A stretch of DNA of 64,000 nucleotides from positions 62,001 to 126,000 of the forward strand of contig JASJGJ010000094.1 of the NCBI GenBank assembly GCA_033791605.1, given 5' to 3'. The position numbers and the translations under genes are program-made. Positions 54,672 through 63,955 of this stretch are shown here, piece by piece. The notes under the pieces were generated by a model. The model had not been told where the DNA came from. It saw nothing but the letters and a program-made list of their open reading frames with translations, and searched no databases. Position 1 is the first letter of the stretch. Each line of letters starts with the position of its first letter. This DNA comes from Porticoccus sp033791605 (GTDB lineage: Bacteria > Pseudomonadota > Gammaproteobacteria > Pseudomonadales > Porticoccaceae).

Positions 54672-57516
54672 AGCCAAACACCTACCAGTGATTCGACGTA
54701 TTGCAGCGAAAGAAATTACCCTGTTTTTTGCATCACCCATTGCCTACTTATTCTTGGCAACATTCGCGGCAATTTCTTTATTTGTGTTCTTCTGGGGAGA
54801 ATCCTACTTCTCAAGAAATATCGCAGATATTCGCCCACTATTTGAGTGGATGCCGGTATTACTGGTATTTCTCACCAGCACACTAACAATGCGTCTTTGG
54901 AGTGAAGAACGTAGAACTGGGACTCTGGAACATATTCTTACCCAGCCATTACCTTTATGGCACTTTGTCGCCGGTAAATTTTTAGGCTGCCTAGTGTTAC
55001 TCGCTATTGCCCTGATTATTACCATACCGCTTCCCATCACCGTTTCACAAATGGGAGAACTGGACTGGGGCCCTATTTGGACAGGATATCTGGCCGCTTT
55101 TTTATTAGGTGCCGCCTACCTATCTATCGGCTTGTATGTCTCAGCCAAAAGTGACAACCAAATCGTCAGCCTTATTTGTGCTGTCGCCTTATCTGGTCTG
55201 TTCTATTTAATCGGAACTACCACGATCACTGACTTTTTTGGCAACCAGGCCGGGGAGTGGTTTAGATTATTTGGCACAGGTTCACGGTTTGACTCAATAA
55301 CCCGTGGTGTTATTGATATCAGGGATCTCTATTACTACTTCAGTATCATTTTTGTGTTCCTCTCCCTCAACATATTCACATTGGAGAGAGAACGCTGGGC
55401 TGAACATACCTCTACACCTCGCCACAAGACTTGGCGTATCGTCACGGCATTGGCCATCATCAATGTCATTGGTGTTAACTTGTGGCTCGGACAGGTAACG
55501 TCACTTCGCATAGATACCACGGAAGGTAGCCAGTACTCTATCTCTGCTTCTACCAAAGACTATTTAAGCCAGTTACAGGAGCCACTCCTGATTCGGGGCT
55601 ATTTCAGCGGTAAAACCCATCCCATGTTGGCGCCCCTAGTTCCCCAGATAAAAGATTTGATACACGAATATGAAATTGCCAGCCGAGGAAAAGTACGGAT
55701 TGAGTTTGTCGATCCCATTACCAATCTGGAATTAGAGGAAGAAGCTAATCAAAAGTACGGCGTTAGACCTATTCCCCTCCAAGTAGCTGACCGCTATCAA
55801 TCTGCCATTGTAAATTCTTACTTTCACATTCTGATCAATTATGGCGATGAGTTTGAGGTGTTGGATTTCCAAGACTTAATTGAAACCAAGGCACAGGGCG
55901 ACAAAGATTTTCAAATCAAACTGCGTAACCCTGAATATGACCTGACCCGGAGTATCAAAAAGGTGTTAAACAGCTACCGCAGTGGTGGAAACCTGTTTGA
56001 GACCATTAAAGGTGAACTTACCTTTAATGCCTATATTTCTACTGACGCCCTACTTCCCGATGATTTGATCGCTTATAAAAATGACATCATCGAAGTGGCC
56101 AATGCCTTAGCCGAAGATTCCAACGGTCACTTTAAAGTCAATGTTGTTGACCCCTATGCAGGTAACAGCGCTGTGGCCAAAAAGCTGACCCATGAATATG
56201 GGCTTAAGCCACTCTCAACTGACAGAAGGTTTGGTGGTGATTTCTTCTATTTTCATCTAATTTTGGAAAAAGATGATATGGCCATTCAGATACCGCTGGA
56301 GGACAAGAGCAAGCTTAGTTTTGAGCGCAACCTCAAGGCTGCTGTGAAACGCTTTGGTAAAGGGTTTATTAAAACCATTGGCATAGTTAAGCCGAAAGAT
56401 GACCCTAAACTGGAACAAATCGGCATCGCTGTACCGCAATTTAATCAGTTGGCAGAATTTCTTGGTACAGACCTCAACATAAGGGATGAAGATGTCAGTG
56501 ATGGCAATGTTTCTGGTGAAGTAGATATTCTGTTAGTCGCAGCACCGAACGCTATGGGACCAAAAGAAATCTTTGCCATCGATCAATTCCTCATGAAAGG
56601 TGGTTCCGTTGTTGCCATGTCCTCCCCTTACACCATGACATTAGGACAAGGTGGCCTGGGATTGGCCAAGCTCGAGGGTGAATTCAAAGACTGGTTAAGA
56701 CATAACGGCCTCGATATGGAAGACAAGCTTGTTCTTGATATGCAAAACAAAGCATTTCCTTTGCCTGTTATGCGTAATGCGGGCGGTCATCAAGTACAGG
56801 AAGTCAGAATGATCGAATACCCCTACTTTGCTGATGTAAGAAGTAAAGGTTTCAATCAGGAAAACCCTATCACCGCCAACTTGGCACAAATGACCATGAC
56901 CTGGAGCTCACCAATCAGTATTGATCCGGAAAAAAACAGCAACAGGACAGTAACTGAATTACTACGCAGTTCTGACAAGTCATGGCTTTCGGATAACACT
57001 GAAATCATGCCGGAAATTGATGATCAAGGCATGACCTCATTCCGCCAAGAAGGTAAGCTTGGTTCACACTTGCTGGGCGTCATCAGCGAAGGTGAATTCA
57101 CCTCTTATTTTGCTGGAAAAGCATCACCTTTAAACACAGAAGATGCCAATGACAGCCCATCCAACGTGATAGAAAAATCACCAACTTCTGCTCAAATTAT
57201 TTTGTTTAGCTCTAATGATTTCCTGAGAGACCAGACATTAACCATTGCCAACTCAGCTGTTGGTAGTGAATACCGTGGAAGTTTGGAGCTTATTGCCAAC
57301 ACTGTGGATTGGGCGCTGGAAGATGCCGGGCTTCTCAGCATTCGTTCCCGTGGACACTTCAACCGTACCCTGCCTCCCATGGAGCATGATACTCAGCTAT
57401 TCTGGGAATACTTGAACTATGGATTGATCATTGCCGCTCTAATCATCATTGCGTTAATACGAAGAATTCGTCAGAAGTCACGGCAACAACGCTACTTAAC
57501 CCAGCTGGCTAATTAA
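54661..57516 (+). CDS. ABC-2 permease fused to GldG-like auxiliary domain
   Basis: Large membrane protein of 951 residues. Residues 1-260 form an ABC-2 permease with about six helices (GldF-like), then comes a helix near 270-290 and a long extracytoplasmic GldG-type domain (IDTTEGSQYSIS start), with a last helix near 925-945. In Bacteroidetes GldF and GldG are separate. The ATG at 54661 has AGGAGG six bases upstream; a longer frame from 54643 runs through that site. Coupled to the ATPase gene by overlap. Gliding as such is not implied outside Bacteroidetes. Confidence 0.9.
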   Translation: MQPKAKHLPVIRRIAAKEITLFFASPIAYLFLATFAAISLFVFFWGESYFSRNIADIRPLFEWMPVLLVFLTSTLTMRLWSEERRTGTLEHILTQPLPLWHFVAGKFLGCLVLLAIALIITIPLPITVSQMGELDWGPIWTGYLAAFLLGAAYLSIGLYVSAKSDNQIVSLICAVALSGLFYLIGTTTITDFFGNQAGEWFRLFGTGSRFDSITRGVIDIRDLYYYFSIIFVFLSLNIFTLERERWAEHTSTPRHKTWRIVTALAIINVIGVNLWLGQVTSLRIDTTEGSQYSISASTKDYLSQLQEPLLIRGYFSGKTHPMLAPLVPQIKDLIHEYEIASRGKVRIEFVDPITNLELEEEANQKYGVRPIPLQVADRYQSAIVNSYFHILINYGDEFEVLDFQDLIETKAQGDKDFQIKLRNPEYDLTRSIKKVLNSYRSGGNLFETIKGELTFNAYISTDALLPDDLIAYKNDIIEVANALAEDSNGHFKVNVVDPYAGNSAVAKKLTHEYGLKPLSTDRRFGGDFFYFHLILEKDDMAIQIPLEDKSKLSFERNLKAAVKRFGKGFIKTIGIVKPKDDPKLEQIGIAVPQFNQLAEFLGTDLNIRDEDVSDGNVSGEVDILLVAAPNAMGPKEIFAIDQFLMKGGSVVAMSSPYTMTLGQGGLGLAKLEGEFKDWLRHNGLDMEDKLVLDMQNKAFPLPVMRNAGGHQVQEVRMIEYPYFADVRSKGFNQENPITANLAQMTMTWSSPISIDPEKNSNRTVTELLRSSDKSWLSDNTEIMPEIDDQGMTSFRQEGKLGSHLLGVISEGEFTSYFAGKASPLNTEDANDSPSNVIEKSPTSAQIILFSSNDFLRDQTLTIANSAVGSEYRGSLELIANTVDWALEDAGLLSIRSRGHFNRTLPPMEHDTQLFWEYLNYGLIIAALIIIALIRRIRQKSRQQRYLTQLAN

Positions 57517-57528
57517 GGGAGAGCTCCA

Positions 57529-58482
57529 ATGAAAAAGCTAAAATTCTGGCTTACAAGCCTTTTGCTCCTTCAGGTATTGCTCGCTGCTGCGCTGCTATGG
57601 AATAACCAAAGGGAGATCATCAAAAATCAACCGAAACCTTTGCTCAGCATTGATTGGACAAGTATTGATAAACTTACCATTGAGGATACGGGTGGTGGTA
57701 TCACACTGGTTAAAAATGACCAATCATGGGCTCTTTCCAATCAACAATTACCCGTCAGCAATGAAGACATCAATGAGTTCTTTCATCAGCTGAAAGCACT
57801 CAAAACGGGCTGGCCTGTCGCCACTCTGACCAGCAGCCACAAACGGTTTGAGGTGTCAGATGACAAGTTTGTGAGACGTCTTCACTTATACAGTAAGGGA
57901 AAAGTCATCGGTAAGTTATTTTTTGGTAGCTCTATCGGTTTGCGTCAATCCAATGTCCGTAGAGATGGAGATGACTCTATCTATAATGCTCAGCTCGACA
58001 CGCTCGACATTAGTGCCAATCCAGAGGTCTGGTTCGATAAATCCCTGCTCGCCGCCAGTGACATTAGTGCCATTAAAGGGCCTGATTACAACCTTAAAAG
58101 AAACGGCGCCACCTGGGGATTTAATCGTTCTGGGCCCTCTATTTTCCTCGGCAACAGTAAGCAAGGGCGACTTAATCAAGACAAAGTAGATGAATTAACA
58201 GAGGCACTTGCTAATCTCCCTATTCTGAAAATTTCTTCGTTAAAACCTGATTTAAATGCAGAGGGGGTAGAAAAAGTAAAAATAGAGATCACTGACGATA
58301 AAGGTAGTTGGGTTTACCACTTTATCAAAGCTGGTGATAGCTATTATGTAAGCCGTAATGACAGAGAGGAATTATTTACTCTGGATAAAACAGTTTACGA
58401 AAAGATTGCTGCGGTGAAACAATCTGAATTGATTTTTGCCAAGCCCACTTCCTCTACTACTCCAGATGAAAACACTCCATAA
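57529..58482 (+). CDS. DUF4340 domain protein
   Basis: Protein of 317 residues with one N-terminal membrane helix (about 7-24) and a periplasmic repeat domain (LTIEDTGGGITLVKNDQSWALS start) characteristic of DUF4340. Such proteins are usually encoded next to GldG-like permeases, as here, with 12 bases between genes, so it is probably a subunit or accessory of this transporter. Its biochemical role is unknown. Confidence 0.88.
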   Translation: MKKLKFWLTSLLLLQVLLAAALLWNNQREIIKNQPKPLLSIDWTSIDKLTIEDTGGGITLVKNDQSWALSNQQLPVSNEDINEFFHQLKALKTGWPVATLTSSHKRFEVSDDKFVRRLHLYSKGKVIGKLFFGSSIGLRQSNVRRDGDDSIYNAQLDTLDISANPEVWFDKSLLAASDISAIKGPDYNLKRNGATWGFNRSGPSIFLGNSKQGRLNQDKVDELTEALANLPILKISSLKPDLNAEGVEKVKIEITDDKGSWVYHFIKAGDSYYVSRNDREELFTLDKTVYEKIAAVKQSELIFAKPTSSTTPDENTP

Positions 58483-58502
58483 CTGGAAATAAAGGAGGAT
58501 AG

Positions 58503-58539
58503 AAAAAAGCCTAGCGCTCATGATGCTGGGCTTTTTTTT
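58503..58539. terminator. Bidirectional terminator between DUF4340 and tatD genes
   Basis: AAAAAAGCC and GGCTTTTTT enclose a stem extended by AGC/GCT with one T-G pair and a short loop; T-runs lie on both strands, so it serves both convergent transcripts. Confidence 0.85.
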
Positions 58540-58542
58540 GAC

Positions 58543-59325
58543 TTATTGACAATGTGGAAGGAATAACTGCTCGTAATTATGTGATGTGACTTCAGCAACT
58601 TCCTCATAAGTAATGCCTTTTATCTCAGCTACTGCCTTCGCTACTTCTAACACATACTGTGGCTCATTTTGCTTTCCCCTATGAGGAACAGGTGCGAGCC
58701 AGGGGGCATCTGTTTCTACCAACATGCGATCCAACGGCACTTTTTTAACCACTTCTCTTAAGGTAGAGGCATTGCGAAAGGTAATAATGCCGGAAAAAGA
58801 GAGGTAGAAATTAAGCGCCAAGGCATCACGCGCCATGTCCCATGTTTCGGTAAAGCAATGGAGAACACCAGCAGAAGTTGTATTCGCATGATCACGTAGA
58901 ATGGAGATCGTTTCTACCCGTGCTTCTCGGGTGTGAACGATCACAGGCTTCAGCAGCTGACTGGCGGCCTTGAGGTGACGGATAAAGCTTTCCTGCTGCC
59001 ACGCTGCCGAATCATTATCATAGTAGTTATCCAACCCCGTCTCACCAATAGCAACCACTTTAGAGTGACGCCCCAGCTCAACAAGCTCAGAAATTTCTGG
59101 CATAGCGGGTCTGATTTCCTGTAATGGATGTACACCAATAGAAACCATTACATCGTCAAACGCTGCTGTTAATTCAAGAAGCTTTTTAGACGAATCTAAA
59201 TCGACACCCACGCTCAAGAAACGATGGACACCACGACTTCGTGCAGCCTGAAGTAAGTTTTCGAGAGAGTTGTCATGATCCGTCAAATCCAGATGATCGA
59301 GATGACAGTGGGAATCCACCAACAC
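58543..59325 (-). CDS. TatD family metal-dependent hydrolase
   Basis: Metal-dependent DNase or hydrolase of 260 residues with TIM-barrel fold. Metal ligands are in DSHCHLDH near 4-11, the Glu in GETGLD near 93-98, IVHTR near 130-134, the LHCFTE segment near 157 and VETDAPW near 206-212. Of YcfH type, as expected for a gene next to pilZ, holB and tmk. Confidence 0.93.
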   Translation of the reverse strand: MLVDSHCHLDHLDLTDHDNSLENLLQAARSRGVHRFLSVGVDLDSSKKLLELTAAFDDVMVSIGVHPLQEIRPAMPEISELVELGRHSKVVAIGETGLDNYYDNDSAAWQQESFIRHLKAASQLLKPVIVHTREARVETISILRDHANTTSAGVLHCFTETWDMARDALALNFYLSFSGIITFRNASTLREVVKKVPLDRMLVETDAPWLAPVPHRGKQNEPQYVLEVAKAVAEIKGITYEEVAEVTSHNYEQLFLPHCQ

Positions 59326-59436
59326 GATTTGGCATTCCTTGTATATCTATGGGGTTATATCGTACCGCTACCGTCTTTAATCTAGCAGACGCTTAAGTCC
59401 TAAAATGACAACAGTTTGGATCTGGCCGGGTGTCAT

Positions 59437-59790
59437 TTACATAGTGTTGGTTGGTTTGTCAGATTCCATCATACCCGCCAAATAAGTCTCAAATTTGGCT
59501 TGTATGTCACCATGCTTTTCACTGAGTTGAATACCTACACCTTCACGTCGGTTTCCACCCATCCCCTTAGGCGTTACCCACACGACTTTACCCGTGAGAG
59601 GAATACGCTCTGGCTCATCAATCAAATCAAGAAGCAAAAAAACTTCATCACCCAACATGTAGCTTTTGCGTGTGGCAATAAATAACCCACCATTTTTAAC
59701 GAAGGACATATAGGCAGCATAAAGTGCCTGAGGATCTTTAATTGAAAGATTTAGAATCCCGTTTCGAACACCACCACCAAACGCATCCAT
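59437..59790 (-). CDS. pilZ: PilZ domain protein (type IV pilus assembly type)
   Basis: Protein of 117 residues that matches PilZ of Pseudomonas: RNGILNLSIKD, YAAYMSFVKNGGLF, TGKVVWVTPKG and GVGIQL. This founding type lacks the RxxxR c-di-GMP-binding motif at the N-terminus, so it probably does not bind c-di-GMP but works with PilB and FimX in pilus extension. Location between holB and tatD is the Pseudomonas order. The ATG at 59790 was preferred; a TTG at 59802 is also open. Confidence 0.92.
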   Translation of the reverse strand: MDAFGGGVRNGILNLSIKDPQALYAAYMSFVKNGGLFIATRKSYMLGDEVFLLLDLIDEPERIPLTGKVVWVTPKGMGGNRREGVGIQLSEKHGDIQAKFETYLAGMMESDKPTNTM

Positions 59791-59948
59791 CTCAATAATC
59801 AACCCTATAAAATTTTCACAAGTTTACTATAGCAAGCTCCCTACCTTCTAGTGCCCAGAAGATAAGGAACAAAAATACTCTCTTCACAACACCAATAGCA
59901 GTGAGAAGTGTTTGTAAAAAAGGAGTTAGCACGTCCTTTCATTGTTTA

Positions 59949-60941
59949 TCACGACTTCTTTGTGTTTCGTATTGAAAACAGTTGCTGCCAATTAAGCAAT
60001 AGCTCTTCCCAAAGTAACAGTAAATTTGGGTTTGCCGTGCTCTGCGTTAATTTTTTAGCCTGAGTCAGTCTATCCATATAGCGAAAAATCAAACGCTGGG
60101 AAATATTACTCTGTCCAGATCGAGACTCTTTGGCTTCTACAGCCAAGAGACTATAGAGCCAATCCAAGGCCACCTGAGGATCATTTTCTTGGCATGTTTC
60201 CGCCACACTTAAGGCTGAAATCCGTTGGGCAGAGAGATCCTTTATCAACCCCTCAAATTTTCTCCTACGCTCGAGAAGATCTGTTTCAAGCAGCTGTAAA
60301 GCCAAGAGGGGACGGCCATTGGCGTACTGTAGAAGCTCTTCTATATCCTCTTGGTGACCTGCTACCTGAGCCAACCATGGTCGTACTTCTGAAGCAGAAG
60401 GCACAGGAAATTTTATCATCCGACAACGACTTCTTATGGTCGCAGATAACCTGGCCGGCTCATGACAAACCAACAACAACAGCGTACGCGGGCCAGGCTC
60501 TTCAAGGTTTTTTAATAAGGCATTGGCAGCATTAATATTCATTGATTCCGCCGGGTGGATAATCGCTACTTTCCAACCACCCTGCTGTGACGTTTTGGCA
60601 ACAAAATTACCCAACTCTCGAATACTATCAATTCGGATGGCCTTACCCTGTTCTTCAGGTTCTATTTTCACCATGTCAGGGTGATTTCCAGAAGATACTA
60701 GGTGACATGACTTACACTGACCGCAGGCATAGCCTCCAACCGGTTCTATGCACAATAAGCTCTGTGCCAAAGATAAAGCAAATTGATGCTTACCAATATG
60801 CTTTGAACCAACTAGGCTCAGCGCATGTGGCAGTCGTTTCTGTTCTATTTGTAAACTAAGTTGCTGCCACTGCGTTTTCTGCCATGGGTAATGCATGGCT
60901 ACTGCCTGCTGTGCAGTCTTGCTCATGCCAGCCTTACTCAT
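59949..60941 (-). CDS. holB: DNA polymerase III delta' subunit HolB
   Basis: Clamp-loader subunit of 330 residues. The zinc module CGQCKSC near 73-79 is present, together with NAANALLKNLEEPGP near 134-148 and SATIRSRCRM near 164-173; the classical Walker A is degenerate, as normal for delta'. Its start overlaps the tmk stop by four bases (ATGA). Confidence 0.94.
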   Translation of the reverse strand: MSKAGMSKTAQQAVAMHYPWQKTQWQQLSLQIEQKRLPHALSLVGSKHIGKHQFALSLAQSLLCIEPVGGYACGQCKSCHLVSSGNHPDMVKIEPEEQGKAIRIDSIRELGNFVAKTSQQGGWKVAIIHPAESMNINAANALLKNLEEPGPRTLLLLVCHEPARLSATIRSRCRMIKFPVPSASEVRPWLAQVAGHQEDIEELLQYANGRPLLALQLLETDLLERRRKFEGLIKDLSAQRISALSVAETCQENDPQVALDWLYSLLAVEAKESRSGQSNISQRLIFRYMDRLTQAKKLTQSTANPNLLLLWEELLLNWQQLFSIRNTKKS

Positions 60942-61585
60942 GTATTGCTCTCCAAAACACGTACAAACTCAGCTAAGACACTTTGAATATCTATTTGCAC
61001 GTTTTCCAAGCTTTGGGAAGCATCTATCAAGCAGTACTGTTGAGGCAGTGATTTAGCTCTAGAGAGATAGCAGTTTCTAACTTTTTCAAAAAATGCCAAC
61101 TTCTCTTGCTCAAAACGGTCAGGTTCACTACGATTTCTCGCACGCTCCAGCCCTTGAAATACAGGAATATCAAGTAGCAATGTCATATCAGGACGTAAAT
61201 CTCCTTGAACCAGATTTTCCAGAAGTGCTATTTTTTCCATAGCGACCCCGCGTCCTCCGCCCTGGTAGGCATAAGTCGCATCTGTAAACCGATCACAGAG
61301 TACCCATCGCCCTCGGTTCAACGCCGGAATAATCACCTCAGCCAAATGCTGAGCGCGAGCAGCAAACATCATCAACAGCTCTGTATTCTCATTGACGGTC
61401 TCTTCCCGTCGACTCAGCAATAACTCTCTTATCCCCTCTGCCAGTGGTGTACCGCCCGGTTCCCGAGTTGTTATATGCTCAATTCCCTGTTGATCCAGCC
61501 ATTGTTTGATAAAAGCAATGTTAGTGGTTTTCCCCACGCCTTCGACACCTTCAACGGTAATAAACTTTCCTGTTTTCATATTCAT
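60938..61585 (-). CDS. tmk: Thymidylate kinase
   Basis: Phosphorylates dTMP to dTDP. P-loop GVEGVGKTT near 13-21, TREPGGTPL near 40-48, DRFTDATYAYQGGGRG near 97-112. Length 215. One base separates it from mltG; the start gives MNMKTGKFITVEG. Confidence 0.96.
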   Translation of the reverse strand: MNMKTGKFITVEGVEGVGKTTNIAFIKQWLDQQGIEHITTREPGGTPLAEGIRELLLSRREETVNENTELLMMFAARAQHLAEVIIPALNRGRWVLCDRFTDATYAYQGGGRGVAMEKIALLENLVQGDLRPDMTLLLDIPVFQGLERARNRSEPDRFEQEKLAFFEKVRNCYLSRAKSLPQQYCLIDASQSLENVQIDIQSVLAEFVRVLESNT

Positions 61586-61586
61586 A

Positions 61587-62621
61587 CTAGCCTTCAGGAC
61601 TGGAGCGATAGTTTGGCTTTCGTTTTAGTTGGTAACGTCGCACTGCCTTTAGATGCTCTTCCAGTGTTGCAGAAAAAAAGTGGCTGCCATCCCCCTTGGC
61701 AACAAAATAAAGGGTGTCTCCGTCTAGTGGGTGAAGTGCCGCATGAACAGCTTCCCGTCCTGGCATTGCAATAGGTGTTGGCGGTAAGCCCTTAATCATA
61801 TAGGTGTTGTACGCTGTCGGCTGTTTTAAATGACGACGAGTGATATTACCCTGATACTGATCACCCAGACCATAAATAACCGTAGGGTCGGTTTGTAACC
61901 GCATACCCTTTTTTAAACGCCGAACAAACACACCCGCTATCTCACCGCGCTCAGAACCCACACCTGTTTCCTTCTCTACAATTGAAGCTAGAACCAACGC
62001 CTCATAGGCTGAGTTATAGGGCAGGTCAGCTGCTTTATTTCGCCACTCTTCTTCAAGAATTTCACGCATACGAGTATGAGCCCGAATAAGAATATCCCGA
62101 TCGCTGTCACCTGAACTATAGAGATAAGTGTCAGGGAAAAACCAACCCTCTGGGTGTTCAATATTAAGCCCCAGGTGTTGTATTATTTCATTGTTACTCA
62201 AACCCGTTAGCTGGTGAATCAACTTTGACTGGCCCGCCAATAATGGTAACCACTCTCTAAAGCGCAAGCCCTCTGGAACGGTGAACTGATACTGAATAAC
62301 CTTTCCTGTCATCAATAGTTCAAGTAACTCTCTAGGTGTATAACCCGTATCAAACTGATATTCACCCACTCGAATAGCTGTTTGGTGAGTAAGGCGTGCA
62401 TAAGCAACAAACAATCTGGGCCGCGTCAGTAGCCCTTGATCGGCCAGCTGAATAGAGAGCGTTGTTAGATTCGAGCCACTCGGCACAATAATTATCCGCG
62501 GTTCTTTTTTTTCTGACAATGGCGTATTCAAGTATGTTTCAAGATACCAATAACCGGCTAAAGCACTCAATGTAACCAGAAGAACCCCGAACAATAGAAC
62601 CCTAGATATCACCCGTAGCAT
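61587..62621 (-). CDS. mltG: Endolytic peptidoglycan transglycosylase MltG
   Basis: Inner-membrane enzyme of 344 residues that cuts nascent glycan strands. One N-terminal helix (about 4-26), a LysM-like region (IIIVPSGSNLTTLS) and the YceG catalytic domain with the essential Glu in SIVEKETG near 200-207, then LQTDPTVIYG and YNTY. The ATG at 62621 has AAGGAG seven bases upstream and begins inside the end of pabC (13-base overlap). Confidence 0.95.
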   Translation of the reverse strand: MLRVISRVLLFGVLLVTLSALAGYWYLETYLNTPLSEKKEPRIIIVPSGSNLTTLSIQLADQGLLTRPRLFVAYARLTHQTAIRVGEYQFDTGYTPRELLELLMTGKVIQYQFTVPEGLRFREWLPLLAGQSKLIHQLTGLSNNEIIQHLGLNIEHPEGWFFPDTYLYSSGDSDRDILIRAHTRMREILEEEWRNKAADLPYNSAYEALVLASIVEKETGVGSERGEIAGVFVRRLKKGMRLQTDPTVIYGLGDQYQGNITRRHLKQPTAYNTYMIKGLPPTPIAMPGREAVHAALHPLDGDTLYFVAKGDGSHFFSATLEEHLKAVRRYQLKRKPNYRSSPEG

Positions 62622-63451
62622 GGAAGCTCCTTGTACAACATTCCTTGTACCTTTAGGGTGTTTTTCCCCAAGGACCATTCACCTTGCCCTTCAAGAGACA
62701 CCACAGGCCATATTCCCACAATAGAATTACAAATAAATACTTCTTCAGCAGATAACAACTGATCAAAGGAAATATTCGTTTCCATCACGGGGAATGAACA
62801 ACGAGGTAGTAATTCTTCCATAAGGTACTGACGCATGACCCCAGACACCCCACACTGATCCAAGTTTGGGGTTATCCATAAGCCATTTTGATAGATAAAA
62901 ATATTACTACTTACACCCTCAACAACATTACCTTGCTGATCTTGCATCAAGCCCTCGGCAAAATCATCCTGCCATTCAGCTCGAGCCATTACCTGATCGA
63001 GTCGATTAAGATGTTTAATACCGGCTAAAGCGGGTGAATGGGGCAATTGATGTTGACAGTATTTTAAGGCAATACCTTGCTGACGACGGGAGGCGTCACA
63101 ATCTACAAATGGAAACCACTGCAACACATAGGTGGGCTTTACAGCGGCAGCACGGTAATAACCTCGCCCACCACAACCGGCTGTCACAATAATTTTTATT
63201 ATGCCATCGGCAGGGCTGGCTTCCACTAATTGCTGAATATAATGTTCAAGCAATGATTGATCTATCGCCAACCCAAGCGTGTCAGCCCCACTGATTAAGC
63301 GAGACAGGTGATAGCGTAACAGAGGTGCAGATCTGTCGACTAATCTGATCGTTTCAAACAATCCATGACCATAGGCTAAACCACGATCTTGTGTCGCAAC
63401 AGTACTGGTCTGTTCACCATTCAAAAAACAAAGATATTCACTTTCACTCAT
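62609..63451 (-). CDS. pabC: Aminodeoxychorismate lyase
   Basis: Class IV PLP enzyme of 280 residues which forms 4-aminobenzoate for folate synthesis. The PLP Lys lies in GIKHLNRLDQVMAR near 139-152; start and end strands (DRGLAYGHGLFET near 21-33, GVSGVMRQ near 192-199) fit PabC. Usually preceded by fabF; here acpP comes directly before it, with a terminator between. Confidence 0.93.
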   Translation of the reverse strand: MSESEYLCFLNGEQTSTVATQDRGLAYGHGLFETIRLVDRSAPLLRYHLSRLISGADTLGLAIDQSLLEHYIQQLVEASPADGIIKIIVTAGCGGRGYYRAAAVKPTYVLQWFPFVDCDASRRQQGIALKYCQHQLPHSPALAGIKHLNRLDQVMARAEWQDDFAEGLMQDQQGNVVEGVSSNIFIYQNGLWITPNLDQCGVSGVMRQYLMEELLPRCSFPVMETNISFDQLLSAEEVFICNSIVGIWPVVSLEGQGEWSLGKNTLKVQGMLYKELPCYG

Positions 63452-63492
63452 GGTGAGGAATTAAACCAAATATAAAAGAAAAATTCAGACAT

Positions 63493-63526
63493 AAAAAAGG
63501 CCGCTCTATTCGAGCGGCCTTTTTAA
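63493..63526 (-). terminator. Strong terminator between acpP and pabC
   Basis: GGCCGCTC and GAGCGGCC form an 8-bp stem, extended by A/T pairs, with a five-base loop and a T-run on the minus strand. It ends the acpP transcript before pabC. Confidence 0.9.
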
Positions 63527-63545
63527 CTCAGTTGCCTAGCAGCAA

Positions 63546-63782
63546 TTAACCGAGGTTAGCATTGATATAATCAATCGCATTCTGAACTGTGGCGATTTTT
63601 TCAGCTTCTTCATCAGGGATTTCAGTATCGAATTCCTCTTCCAAAGCCATGATCAGCTCAACAGTCTCAAGGGAATCAGCACCCAGATCTTCTACAAAAG
63701 AAGAAGATGCTTTAACGTCATCTTCTTTAACACCCAGTTGTTCAGCAACCATTTTAGCTACGCGTTCTTCGATGCTGCTCAT
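63546..63782 (-). CDS. acpP: Acyl carrier protein
   Basis: Acidic carrier protein of 78 residues for fatty acid synthesis. The phosphopantetheine attachment site is Ser37 in DLGADSLETVELIM. Sequence and length are those of the housekeeping ACP. It follows fabG and is well spaced from it (173 bases), so it probably also has its own promoter, as usual for this abundant protein. Confidence 0.98.
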   Translation of the reverse strand: MSSIEERVAKMVAEQLGVKEDDVKASSSFVEDLGADSLETVELIMALEEEFDTEIPDEEAEKIATVQNAIDYINANLG

Positions 63783-63955
63783 GATATATGTTCTCTCCTA
63801 TTTCTTAAAAAGAATCCTGTTATCCGGTTGCTACTGCTCACCCAACAACAAAAATTTTTATTATCGACTTACTTCAGGCGCGCATTTTACCTCGAAATAA
63901 CAGCTTGTGTAACCGCTTTCGACAAAATGATTATTTCTCAATAAAATACAATATG

